A stretch of 64,000 nt of DNA, from NCBI GenBank assembly GCA_029261395.1, contig JAJDBJ010000005.1, positions 62,001-126,000 on the forward strand, given 5' to 3'. Origin of the DNA: Nitrospinaceae bacterium. Its GTDB lineage: Bacteria > Nitrospinota > Nitrospinia > Nitrospinales > Nitrospinaceae. This document shows positions 17,304 to 25,299 of the stretch, piece after piece. Below the pieces are notes generated by a model that saw nothing but the letters and a program-made list of their open reading frames with translations, was not told the origin of the DNA and searched no databases. A program made the translations under genes and the position numbers. The stretch's first letter is position 1. Each line of letters starts with the position of its first letter.

Positions 17304-17618
17304 ATGAAAGAAGATCATAAAGAAAAACTCAGGACGCAGCTTGAGAAGTGGGAAAAAGAGATTAAAGAGCTTAAGACCCTCGCGGACAAAAGCGGGACTG
17401 AAATCCAAATAAAAGTTTTCAAGCAAATCGAAGATTTACGAATGAAAGAGAAATCCGTCAGAGAAGAATTGGAAAAATGCAGGCAGGGGGAAGAAGATGC
17501 CTGGCAGGAAGCCAAAAAAGATGCTGGCAGGGTGTGGAAGAATGTAAAAACCACGGTCCAAGAAACTCAAAACGCCTTTAAAGAAGGCTTGAAAAATTCA
17601 AAGAGGAAACAGAAATGA
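17304..17618 (+). CDS. Coiled-coil protein, sll1863-like
   Basis: A 104-residue, highly charged helical protein. KLRTQLEKWEKEIKELKTLA begins a heptad-rich region over residues 8-60, then GEEDAWQEAKKDAGRVWKN. The plan matches its downstream neighbour, and both resemble the sll1863-type stress-response coiled-coil family. No signal or membrane segment is seen. AGGAGA precedes the start. The stop overlaps the next start in ATGA, so the pair is translated together. Confidence 0.7.
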   Translation: MKEDHKEKLRTQLEKWEKEIKELKTLADKSGTEIQIKVFKQIEDLRMKEKSVREELEKCRQGEEDAWQEAKKDAGRVWKNVKTTVQETQNAFKEGLKNSKRKQK

Positions 17619-17902
17619 GTGTAAAAGAAGCTTTTCAAAAAAAACTTCAGGCTCAGTTGGATGAATGGGAGGCTGAAATTAATAAGCTGAAAGCCCGAGC
17701 CGACAAAGCTGGAGCGGAAGCTCAACTCGAGTATTATAAACATGTTGAAAGTTTGCAGGCCAAACATAAGTCCGCTAAAAGAAAGTTGGATGAATTTAAG
17801 GAAACAGGGGATGATGCATGGGAAGACCTTAAGGCCGGCATGGAAAACGCATGGAGCGATTTGAGCAAAGGAGTAAAGTCCTCAATGTCTCGGTTCAAGT
17901 AA
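17615..17902 (+). CDS. Coiled-coil protein, sll1863-like (paralogue)
   Basis: A 95-residue paralogue of the gene just upstream. KLQAQLDEWEAEINKLKARA, ADKAGAEAQLEYYKHVESL and GDDAWEDLKAGMENAWSDL follow the same layout. Family members are small cytoplasmic coiled coils induced by stress; the molecular role is unknown. Probably a tandem duplicate of 17304-17618 with ATGA coupling. nhaA follows 91 bases later and might be cotranscribed, which would fit an ionic-stress setting (inference). Confidence 0.75.
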   Translation: MSVKEAFQKKLQAQLDEWEAEINKLKARADKAGAEAQLEYYKHVESLQAKHKSAKRKLDEFKETGDDAWEDLKAGMENAWSDLSKGVKSSMSRFK

Positions 17903-17993
17903 GAATTGACAGCATTCTGTTAATATCATTTCAATTAAACTTTCCTTTTATTGCTAATGAACAGATCCCTCTAAATCCCATCAAGCGAACTCT

Positions 17994-19346
17994 ATGAATC
18001 TTAAAGATACCTTTGAAAAAACAGTTACCAAAATAATTTCCCCGTTTGATAAATTTATTGACAGCCAGATATCTACTGGTTTGCTCCTGCTTGTTGCGAC
18101 AGTTCTTGCCATGGTAATGGCCAATACAGATTTAAATAGTGTTTACCAACACATAATCCATGCAGATGCAGGATTAAGTGTTGGTGACTATCAATTTAAA
18201 ATGCCTGTTGAGGAGTGGGTGGGGAGTGGCTTAATGGCCTTATTCTTTTTTCTTCTAGGGCTTGAATTGAAACGCGAATGTTTGGCTGGTGAATTAAAAG
18301 ACCCCAAAAAGATAGGAATTATTTTAAGTGCGGCTCTGGGTGGGATGGTTATGCCTGCGGTTATTTATTACCTGATAAACAGTGGCAACTCCTTTCAGGA
18401 GGGCTGGGCGATTCCCCTGGCCACGGACACCGCTTTTGCACTGGGGGCACTGGCTTTTTTTAAGCACAGGATGAGCAAAGAAGTATTTATTTTTCTAACT
18501 GGACTGGCTATTTTTGATGACTTGGGCGCCATTTTTATTATTGCGCTGTACTACACGGAATCTATTAATTTTGAGGCCTTATACTGGGCAGGATCTATTA
18601 CAGCTTTGTTGCTTGGAATGAATATCAGTGGTTTTCGTGCTGTTTGGCCCTATATGATCTGTGGATTAATATTGTGGTGGTTTGTCCATATGTCCGGTAT
18701 TCACGCAACGGTAGCGGGGGTGGCGGTAGCATTGACAATTCCTGCTCGACCTCATATTAAATCAGAAAAGCTTACCGATCGTGTTCAAAAACTTCTTTCC
18801 AGGTTTGAAAGGTGCCAAAAGGTGGAAAATGAAATTTTGGGGGATCAAAGACAAAGTGAATTAGCGATTAACATCGAAGATGCGGCTAAAGACGCTTCTA
18901 CCCCTCTTCAACGCTGGGAATCGAAACTGGAAAATCCGATTGGCCTGGGCGTTCTTCCAATCTTTGCGCTTTTCAGTGCGGGAATCCCACTTGTGGGACA
19001 GGATTGGTCTGGTACCTTGACTTCACCCTTAACATTAGGAATTGTAGGAGGACTGGTAGTGGGAAAACCCCTTGGAATTTTTCTTTTCAGCGTAGTGGCG
19101 GAAAAGTTGCAATTTGGATCGTTACCAGAAGGAATGACAAAAAAGGAGCTTTTGGGAATTGGATTATTAGCGGGAATGGGCTTTACCATGTCTTTCTTTA
19201 TTTCCATGTTGGCATTTAAAGGTAATCATGGGTTGATTGAAGAGGCCAAGCTGGCAGTTTTAATTTCTACTCTTTTTGCTGGTATTATTGGAATCATTTG
19301 GTTATTTGTAACCACCAAACCTCGTATAGCGAATTCGGCGACATAA
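17994..19346 (+). CDS. nhaA: Na+/H+ antiporter NhaA
   Basis: A 450-residue inner-membrane antiporter exchanging cytoplasmic Na+ for external H+. Signatures are ALFFFLLGLELKREC, PLATDTAFALG (Asp145) and the ion-binding Asp pair in LAIFDDLGAI (Asp175, Asp176), with about twelve helices. A hydrophilic insert (about 262-305) sits in the middle of the chain before WESKLENPIGLGVLPIFAL, longer than in the E. coli protein. The C-terminal ELLGIGLLAGMGFTMSFFIS helix is typical. Confidence 0.95.
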   Translation: MNLKDTFEKTVTKIISPFDKFIDSQISTGLLLLVATVLAMVMANTDLNSVYQHIIHADAGLSVGDYQFKMPVEEWVGSGLMALFFFLLGLELKRECLAGELKDPKKIGIILSAALGGMVMPAVIYYLINSGNSFQEGWAIPLATDTAFALGALAFFKHRMSKEVFIFLTGLAIFDDLGAIFIIALYYTESINFEALYWAGSITALLLGMNISGFRAVWPYMICGLILWWFVHMSGIHATVAGVAVALTIPARPHIKSEKLTDRVQKLLSRFERCQKVENEILGDQRQSELAINIEDAAKDASTPLQRWESKLENPIGLGVLPIFALFSAGIPLVGQDWSGTLTSPLTLGIVGGLVVGKPLGIFLFSVVAEKLQFGSLPEGMTKKELLGIGLLAGMGFTMSFFISMLAFKGNHGLIEEAKLAVLISTLFAGIIGIIWLFVTTKPRIANSAT

Positions 19347-19576
19347 ATGTTATGAAAAGTATATCTTTGAAATCACTTTTGATCAAAGAGGCTCAATATA
19401 CTTAAAGAGTGCTACGGCTGATACAACCACGGTAGAAAAATGAGGGCAAAACGACATGTCAAAAAATCTGGAATTATGAACGTCTGTTTTGGGTTGAGTC
19501 CAGTCATTTGGATTTCAAGCTGATGCGCTAAATTACTTCCGAGGGGTGTTCGGGGCTGATGAATTGCTTTGCAAAT

Positions 19577-19780
19577 TTAGCTCGCGGGACTCCAATAGCT
19601 GAGTAGGTAGTACCCTCCCCAGATAAACAATCCCACGGCTACTAAAATCAACCAGATGGGAATATAGCCATGCCGCTCACGTATTCCGGCGGTTTGGTAC
19701 AGGTATTCTTCGCTCCCCCTATCCCGGTTTTCCGGAGAACGCTCAGTTTCTTCAACGCGATCTTTTTTATTTTCTGACAT
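19577..19780 (-). CDS. Small single-pass protein next to cbb3 oxidase
   Basis: A 67-residue protein with a charged N-terminal half (EETERSPENRDRGSEEYLYQ) and one hydrophobic helix GYIPIWLILVAVGLFIWGGYY. The layout resembles the membrane-anchor segment of CcoP/FixP subunits, without haem motifs. It lies 41 bases downstream of the fused cbb3 gene on the same strand. It may supply the membrane helix missing from the fused CcoP part, or act as an assembly subunit (inference). No family assignment is certain. Confidence 0.65.
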   Translation of the reverse strand: MSENKKDRVEETERSPENRDRGSEEYLYQTAGIRERHGYIPIWLILVAVGLFIWGGYYLLSYWSPAS

Positions 19781-19821
19781 GGGAACTTGTCATTCCTTCC
19801 ATTGTTAACCAACTAAAATAT

Positions 19822-22647
19822 TTACTGCACAACCATGGGATCCATATTTCCGGCATTGGCCGCGGTGGAAAGCATTTCCCAGATTTTCCGCCGGGCGGTT
19901 TGCTGTTTATCTGTTTCCATTCCCAATTCGATCAGCCGACTTTCATATTGTTTCACACGCAGGGATTGAACAAAATGAACAATATCCCACACCTCATCTG
20001 TTCCAAGTTGATCTTTAAACGCAGGCATGGGGTCTCCGCCGACGCCAGCCATAATAGTGATGAAAAGATGGCGACTGTCATGTCCCAATTTAACTCCTCC
20101 CGGCTCTCCTGCAGGGAGGGTGAAATTGGCAGGTTGGATGGGGAAATCCCAGGCGTCCATCACTTGTTTTGCCAGAGGACCATCGCCTTTTCCTTCGGTT
20201 CCGTGGCACAACATACAGTTATTTTGATACAGGGTTTCCCCCTTTGTTATGGATTCGACGGTTATTTCAGGTTCGGGGGGGACTGCAATCGGGGCTTTAA
20301 CGGCTTCATTTATCCAACGGTCAGAAAAAGTTTTAATGTATTGAACCGCAGCCAGCCGTTCATGGTTGGAAATCGAATACCAGGGCGACATGGCGGTGCC
20401 CCAAAGACCATGGGTGACGGTTCGAAAAAGATCCGAGTCGGTGGGTAAGGCGTCTTGTCCCGGTGTCGAGTGAAATTTAAATATTCCTTTTGTGAAATCC
20501 CTTGGTTTGGGATCGAGAAATCGAGCTGATATTCCGTTGCCGTCTCCTTTGACTCCATGGCAGCCCTGACAGCGGCGCTGATAGACCTGTTTCCCGAGAG
20601 GTAGCAGTTCATCTTGATTAGAGCGCTGGGTATTGAGGCTCATTCCAGTGGAAAGGCGCGTCGAGACAAAATCTTCCCGCCAATCGCCGATCGAGGTTCC
20701 CAAACGCTGGACATACGCGACCAGGGCTTTGCCATCTTCGTTGAGAGCAGGAAGTTTGTTTTCATTTGTTTCAAACAGCCAGAGGAACCGGGGCATAATC
20801 GAATCCGGCACCACTTCGCGGGGATTCCAATAATGGGCGGTATGCCAATCATCTCCATAACGCCGTCCCACCCGGGTCAGATCGGGTCCAATGCGGCGGG
20901 TCCCAAACAAGTGGGGCAGGTCATGAATGTGCTCTCCTGCCTGGGAGACGGGCCCCCACCGAAAGGATTCTCCGGTAACCGGCCGGATGTATTGGGAGTG
21001 GCAATACCAACAGCCTTCCCGGATGTAAACCTTCCGTCCCCGGCTTTCCTGGGGTGTATAAGGGGGAACTTCAACGCGGGTTTGGGTGACCACATCCTCA
21101 ACTTTGGCTGTCTGCATCTTTGTGGTTACCAGGGGAAGGATTCCTTGGATGGCCACGGCAAGGGAAAAGAATCCGATACCGGCGGCGACAATGATCGTGG
21201 AAGGAGTTTCCAGCCAGTTGGTTTTCTGCAAAGGAGCCATCGGCACCTTCTGAGCCGGGAGCTGTTTGACTTCCTCGCTTTTGAAAAGCTTGCCTTCACG
21301 GGAGGTTTTATAGAAATTGATTGCCATCAAGACAAGAGCCACATCCATGGTGAGGCCCACCACGGTTCGGGCGACCCACCAGGGCTTCATTTCTTTCACA
21401 GAATCTACAAAATTGGCGCCATATTCGAGCATGGAACCCTGCACAAATCCCTGGGCGGTCAACCCCAAAGCCATGATCGAGAATCCAACAATCGTCAGCC
21501 ATAGGTGGTAGCTTGCCAGGCGATGACTCCACAACTGCCGGCCGGTGACCCGCGGCCAAATATAATACAATCCGCCAACCACCCAGAGGACCATCGCGCC
21601 AAAAACGGTTAAATGTGAATGAGCGATGACAAAATCATTGAAGTGAGTGAGTTCTTGCATCCGGCGTAACGCTTCGACCGAGCCCTGGAAACAGCCCAGT
21701 AGGTAATACAAGGTCCCCATGATCAAAAATTTTGCCGCATAGGAGTCGGCATCGCTTCCTCCCATGACGCTTCCCCAACGACCTCGCACCGTTCCGAAAA
21801 AATTCACAGCGACCACCCAGACGGGAATGATCAGCATCATACTCGTGACGATAGAGATCGTTTGGGTCCAATAGGGAATCGGGCTGAACAGGTAATGATG
21901 GGTTCCCACAAAAGGATAAAAGAAGGCCAGGGACCAGAATCCCAGCAGAGAGAGTTTGTGGCTGAACAGAGATTGTTTGGCGCTGAGCGGCAGGAAATAA
22001 TAAGCGACTGCCAATCCGGCAGGAGTGAGCCATAGGCCAACAATATAATGGATATACAGGCCATGCATGGCGGCACTGTCGACCCCGGTAATGGATCCAT
22101 AGGGCAGCACAACATTTCCCAAAATTAAATTAAATATGGTCCATACAAAAGCGGCGGAAATGTACCAGAGGGAAACGTAAAACCGCGGTTCGGTTCTACG
22201 GAATATGGTCCCCATGACCTGAATCGTAATGGCGGACAGGATTCCAAAGCGGAGGATGTTAATTGGCCATTCAAATTCTGCTGCTTCCAATCCAAGATTG
22301 TATCCAAGCAACAGAGAAGCGCTTCCCGCAATCAAAAAGAGGTTCCATAGCCACAGAAGACCGATGGACCACTCTTCTTTGTACAGCCTTGTGCCGCAAA
22401 GCCTGGGTACGGCGTAATACATCAGGGCAATGAAACTTGTGGAGAAGGCGCCGAAGATAACGCCGTTGACATGAACGGGCCGCAACCGGCCAAAAGTTAA
22501 CCAGGCCCATTCGCCCAGAAACTCAGGATGGTGGAATTTGACCGAAACCAATGCACCGATCAAAGGAAAAATCATGAGCCAAACAAGAGCCGACCAGGTC
22601 CAGGCTCTTATTATTCGTTTGTTGACCAGTTCGGTTGAGTCCATCAT
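19822..22647 (-). CDS. ccoN/ccoO/ccoP: cbb3-type cytochrome c oxidase, CcoN-CcoO-CcoP fusion
   Basis: A 941-residue single polypeptide. Residues 1-475 are CcoN: VHVNGVIFGAF (low-spin haem His), LYIHYIVGLWLTP (CuB His), FYPFVGTHHYLFS (cross-linked Tyr and CuB His pair) and FVIAHSHLTVFG (high- and low-spin haem His). A helix at about 495-515 leads into CcoO with haem motif CWYCH (546-550). Two further cytochrome c domains follow, with CQGCH (693-697) and CMLCH (811-815), equivalent to CcoP. It reduces O2 with high affinity at the inner membrane, taking electrons from cytochrome c. Normally these are three separate subunits. Confidence 0.92.
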   Translation of the reverse strand: MMDSTELVNKRIIRAWTWSALVWLMIFPLIGALVSVKFHHPEFLGEWAWLTFGRLRPVHVNGVIFGAFSTSFIALMYYAVPRLCGTRLYKEEWSIGLLWLWNLFLIAGSASLLLGYNLGLEAAEFEWPINILRFGILSAITIQVMGTIFRRTEPRFYVSLWYISAAFVWTIFNLILGNVVLPYGSITGVDSAAMHGLYIHYIVGLWLTPAGLAVAYYFLPLSAKQSLFSHKLSLLGFWSLAFFYPFVGTHHYLFSPIPYWTQTISIVTSMMLIIPVWVVAVNFFGTVRGRWGSVMGGSDADSYAAKFLIMGTLYYLLGCFQGSVEALRRMQELTHFNDFVIAHSHLTVFGAMVLWVVGGLYYIWPRVTGRQLWSHRLASYHLWLTIVGFSIMALGLTAQGFVQGSMLEYGANFVDSVKEMKPWWVARTVVGLTMDVALVLMAINFYKTSREGKLFKSEEVKQLPAQKVPMAPLQKTNWLETPSTIIVAAGIGFFSLAVAIQGILPLVTTKMQTAKVEDVVTQTRVEVPPYTPQESRGRKVYIREGCWYCHSQYIRPVTGESFRWGPVSQAGEHIHDLPHLFGTRRIGPDLTRVGRRYGDDWHTAHYWNPREVVPDSIMPRFLWLFETNENKLPALNEDGKALVAYVQRLGTSIGDWREDFVSTRLSTGMSLNTQRSNQDELLPLGKQVYQRRCQGCHGVKGDGNGISARFLDPKPRDFTKGIFKFHSTPGQDALPTDSDLFRTVTHGLWGTAMSPWYSISNHERLAAVQYIKTFSDRWINEAVKAPIAVPPEPEITVESITKGETLYQNNCMLCHGTEGKGDGPLAKQVMDAWDFPIQPANFTLPAGEPGGVKLGHDSRHLFITIMAGVGGDPMPAFKDQLGTDEVWDIVHFVQSLRVKQYESRLIELGMETDKQQTARRKIWEMLSTAANAGNMDPMVVQ

Positions 22648-22688
22648 TGAAAAATTACTCGAGTGATTGAATTAGATGAAATCCTAAC

Positions 22689-22949
22689 TTACAGGTTTAT
22701 CGCCCCTGTATAAATACTCTCTTTGTAGGTCCTTTGTAATTCAGCCCTTGGGTTGCCACTTGTCTTCTTCTTCATATTTTGTTTTACAGCAACCCAGGCG
22801 ACCTTATGGGCCACTTCTTCTCTGGAATCATCTCCGTATCGGTCTTCAGGCTTTTTGTACTGGTCCCATGCACTATTATAAGCGGCCATCTCAGAGAACC
22901 GTTTTCTGCCCTTCCTTTCCCCAATAATACTTAAATATTTTTCAATCAT
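22689..22949 (-). CDS. ChaB-family protein
   Basis: An 86-residue protein. Its centre AAYNSAWDQYKKPEDRYGDD and SREEVAHKVAWVAVKQ closely match the ChaB fold, labelled a cation-transport regulator in enterobacteria, though that role is poorly supported. The N-terminus is shorter and different from typical ChaB. The start overlaps the stop of the upstream lipoprotein gene by 8 bases, so the two are probably cotranscribed. The fused oxidase gene lies 41 bases downstream. Confidence 0.75.
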   Translation of the reverse strand: MIEKYLSIIGERKGRKRFSEMAAYNSAWDQYKKPEDRYGDDSREEVAHKVAWVAVKQNMKKKTSGNPRAELQRTYKESIYTGAINL

Positions 22950-23319
22950 ATTTCAGTCTTTTTCTAAGTTCTTCCGGGTGATAAAGAGCATCCTCGATAT
23001 CCTCAAGAGTTACTTTGACACAGCCGTCGGGAGTTAAAATAGACGATTGAACTTCCTTCTTTAGTTCATCGGCAAAGGCGTGCCTGCAAGTATCGTTCTG
23101 GTGGGTTATGTAATGCATTCCATCCTTATAAAAAAATAAAAGCGCCAGAGGGTTGGATGGCTCGAAAGGGTAAACGCAGGTGACTTCTTTTGCTTCTGTC
23201 TCGATGGGCTGACTCACGACTACTGAACGAACAGGCCCGGCACAACCCGGGTTCAAAAACCCAATAGCGATAAGCGCGAATACAAAATATCCTAGGCTGG
23301 AGGTCTTTTTAAATTTCAT
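22942..23319 (-). CDS. Putative lipoprotein, unknown function
   Basis: A 125-residue protein with a signal peptide ending FLNPGC, a lipobox-like site at Cys26. The mature part has three cysteines (EVTCVYPF, NDTCRHAF, PDGCVKV) that could form disulfides, and an acidic helical tail. No family is recognised. It overlaps the ChaB-like gene and may be part of a chaB-oxidase transcript. Confidence 0.6.
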   Translation of the reverse strand: MKFKKTSSLGYFVFALIAIGFLNPGCAGPVRSVVVSQPIETEAKEVTCVYPFEPSNPLALLFFYKDGMHYITHQNDTCRHAFADELKKEVQSSILTPDGCVKVTLEDIEDALYHPEELRKRLKYD

Positions 23320-23389
23320 GTAATTTTATTTATCCAATATACGGGTGAATGCTTGAAAAGCTTTACATGTTTTAGATCAACCATCTATC

Positions 23390-24259
23390 TCACCGCCCGT
23401 TCCGTCTCCTGCTTGTCAAATTACTTTGTGTCTCTATGCACATCCATTTGTTTTTGTCGGTAATTTTTACATCCAAGTAATCCGGAAACTCGGTATCTTT
23501 ATCTAAACTTTTCACCGAGTTGATTTGATTGCAGCTAAGGTTTAAGACTCCTTGGAGTTTGGCTCCTTCGAGGTTGGCATCTAAGAATTTGGCCCATTGG
23601 AGATTGGCATCAGTAAGTTTGGCATTTTGAAGGTTCACCTTAAAGAGTTTAGCCTCTTGGAGATCGGCTCCTTTGAGATCAGCTTCTTTGAGGTCCGCCC
23701 ATCGGAGGTCGGCTTTATAGAAGTTGGTTCCTCTGAGGTCGGCCCCTTCGAGGATGGCATTTTGCAGATCGGCTTCTTTGAGATCCGCCCCTTTGAGGTT
23801 GATCCCTCTAAGGTCGGCACCTCTGAGGTCGGCACCTCTGAGGTTGGAACCTAAGAGGTTCGCGCCTAAGAGGTTAGAACTTTTAAGGTTGGTTCCTCTG
23901 AGATCCGCCCCTGCGAGATTGGCCCCTTCGAGATTGGCCCATCGGAGGTCGGCACCTTCGAGGTTGGCCCCTTCGAGAGCGGCACCTTGAAGTTGGGCCA
24001 CTCTAAGGTTGGCATCAATGAGGTTGGCTCCTTGAAGTTGGGCTCTTTGGAGTTGAGCCACTCTGAGGTTAGCTTCTTGCAAATTGGCCTTCATGAGGTC
24101 GGCTCCCCGGAGGTCAGGAATTAACTCAAAATTCTGCTGTCTCCAACTGTTCCATTCTGTGACAGATTTCTTGAGTAGTAAGACATGTTCCTCTGCATGA
24201 GCATTTGCTGTTAAGGATAAAAATATTAAGAAAGAAAATACTTTAATTAGAATTCTCAT
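23390..24259 (-). CDS. Secreted pentapeptide-repeat protein
   Basis: A 289-residue protein with a signal peptide ending NAHA. About 38 consecutive pentapeptides of the A(D/N)Lxx type run from residue 50 to 240 (for example GADLRGTNLKSSNLLGANLL), predicting a right-handed quadrilateral beta-helix. The C-terminal 45 residues contain two Cys. Export to the periplasm separates it from cytoplasmic gyrase-protecting pentapeptide proteins. Function unknown. The repetitive DNA here explains the repeat-like ORFs on the opposite strand. Confidence 0.88.
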   Translation of the reverse strand: MRILIKVFSFLIFLSLTANAHAEEHVLLLKKSVTEWNSWRQQNFELIPDLRGADLMKANLQEANLRVAQLQRAQLQGANLIDANLRVAQLQGAALEGANLEGADLRWANLEGANLAGADLRGTNLKSSNLLGANLLGSNLRGADLRGADLRGINLKGADLKEADLQNAILEGADLRGTNFYKADLRWADLKEADLKGADLQEAKLFKVNLQNAKLTDANLQWAKFLDANLEGAKLQGVLNLSCNQINSVKSLDKDTEFPDYLDVKITDKNKWMCIETQSNLTSRRRNGR

Positions 24260-24300
24260 GACTCCTCATCAGTATAGTGTATTGAAGTGCCCGTTCCGTG

Positions 24301-24405
24301 TAGCTCCGCTTTGGGTCGACTCCAACCATTTAAACTTTTAACTAAAAGCCTACCCGGACATTACACCCAGTAAGGCGGGATGCTCTCTTCGACGGGTTGG
24401 TCGGG
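24301..24405. repeat. Dispersed repeat family 2, first copy
   Basis: ccgctttgggtcgactccaa and ggacattacacccagtaagg recur in degenerate form at 27305-27368 and 27948-28068. On the minus strand each encodes a short relic close to VEE(G/S)IPPY before a stop. Here the relic directly follows the broken YkgJ-type copy G. No intact gene is present. Confidence 0.5.
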
Positions 24406-24546
24406 TTAGCCGAGGGTGCGCTCCAACTCCTACCGATTGCCCAGCTGACGAAGCGTCACATCCCGCACCACCGTTAGTTTCACCGTCCGGCAACACTCGC
24501 CACATTGATTACATTCACCTGTTCGTTTAAGACTTTTTTCGCTCAT
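24406..24546 (-). pseudogene. Broken 5' fragment of YkgJ-type gene (copy G)
   Basis: Reading from 24546 gives MSEKSLKRTGECNQCGECCR, then a TAG stop in place of codon 39, then ELERTLG and a second stop. It is most like copy F and shares its truncation point. The flank 24547-24665 repeats the upstream boxes seen in copies A, D (10990-11070) and E. The rest of 24260-24712 has no gene. Confidence 0.8.
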
Positions 24547-24712
24547 GATTTTTTTCGTTTACTCATTATTCGCTCTGCATTTAATGATTTTATCCTAACA
24601 TAACTTGCGGGGAAACAGTGGAGGGTTGATCGTTGGTTTTGTCTCAGTTCGGCCCATAGCGGACGCTTATAACTTACAAGGATTTATTGGGCAGGTGGAA
24701 TCGGTCCGGGAA

Positions 24713-25162
24713 CTATCGGGATTCGATTGAAACTTCCGTCAACACGGAATTCGCGATAAAGCACGCATGGTGAGCCTTTTCATGCATCTTCTCAATCTCT
24801 TCCGGTGTGGGAGTTTTATCCCCTCCCCAGACCACCTTGGGACGCAATGTTGCACGCGTGACAGCCATCTTGCCATTGGCATTTTTATCAAGGGTTCCCA
24901 CCGCATTGTCCTCATAGCTGTCAACGGTAAGACGTTTCTTCGCGGCAATCGCGAGAAAGGTCAACATATGGCAACTCGACAGCGCACCGACCAAGGCTTC
25001 CTCAGGGTCCACGCAGTCGGGATTCCCCTGAAACGCCGGAGCCGCGGAGGCTTTGATTTCGATTCCATTCTCAAAGGTCACTACGTGATCGCGATTATAG
25101 GACTCAGCGCTAAAATCCCCCCCATCGCGAGCCCATTGTACGTTCGCTCGATGTTCAGACAT
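24713..25162 (-). CDS. OsmC-family peroxiredoxin-like protein
   Basis: A 149-residue OsmC/Ohr superfamily protein. The two redox cysteines are in SSCHMLTFLAIA and HHACFIANSV; DCVDPEEALVGALSSCHML is the typical active-site helix. These proteins reduce organic or fatty-acid peroxides with lipoyl-type donors in the cytoplasm. GGGGAAGGGG lies upstream of the ATG at 25162 (MSEHRANVQW); the frame is open to 25219 but the extension looks unreal. A 3' fragment of a near-identical gene lies at 11868-12020. Confidence 0.88.
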   Translation of the reverse strand: MSEHRANVQWARDGGDFSAESYNRDHVVTFENGIEIKASAAPAFQGNPDCVDPEEALVGALSSCHMLTFLAIAAKKRLTVDSYEDNAVGTLDKNANGKMAVTRATLRPKVVWGGDKTPTPEEIEKMHEKAHHACFIANSVLTEVSIESR

Positions 25163-25299
25163 TTTAACCCCTTCCCCGTGAGACCCACACCGGACAAATG
25201 TTTTATATATCCCGCTCAATTCGGCGGGACCGTTTCCACCTATTAATATACACCAAAAGATGTTCCCGAGGTTTTGGGCGGTGCCGGGTCGGGTCCGCG

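Noticed and set aside
20614-21504. Plus-strand ORF of 296 codons over the oxidase gene
   Set aside because: Antisense to the well-supported cbb3 fusion; the translation has no recognisable domain.
23390-24260. Regular short repeats suggestive of a CRISPR or minisatellite
   Set aside because: The 15-base periodicity is explained by pentapeptide codons in the minus-strand gene.
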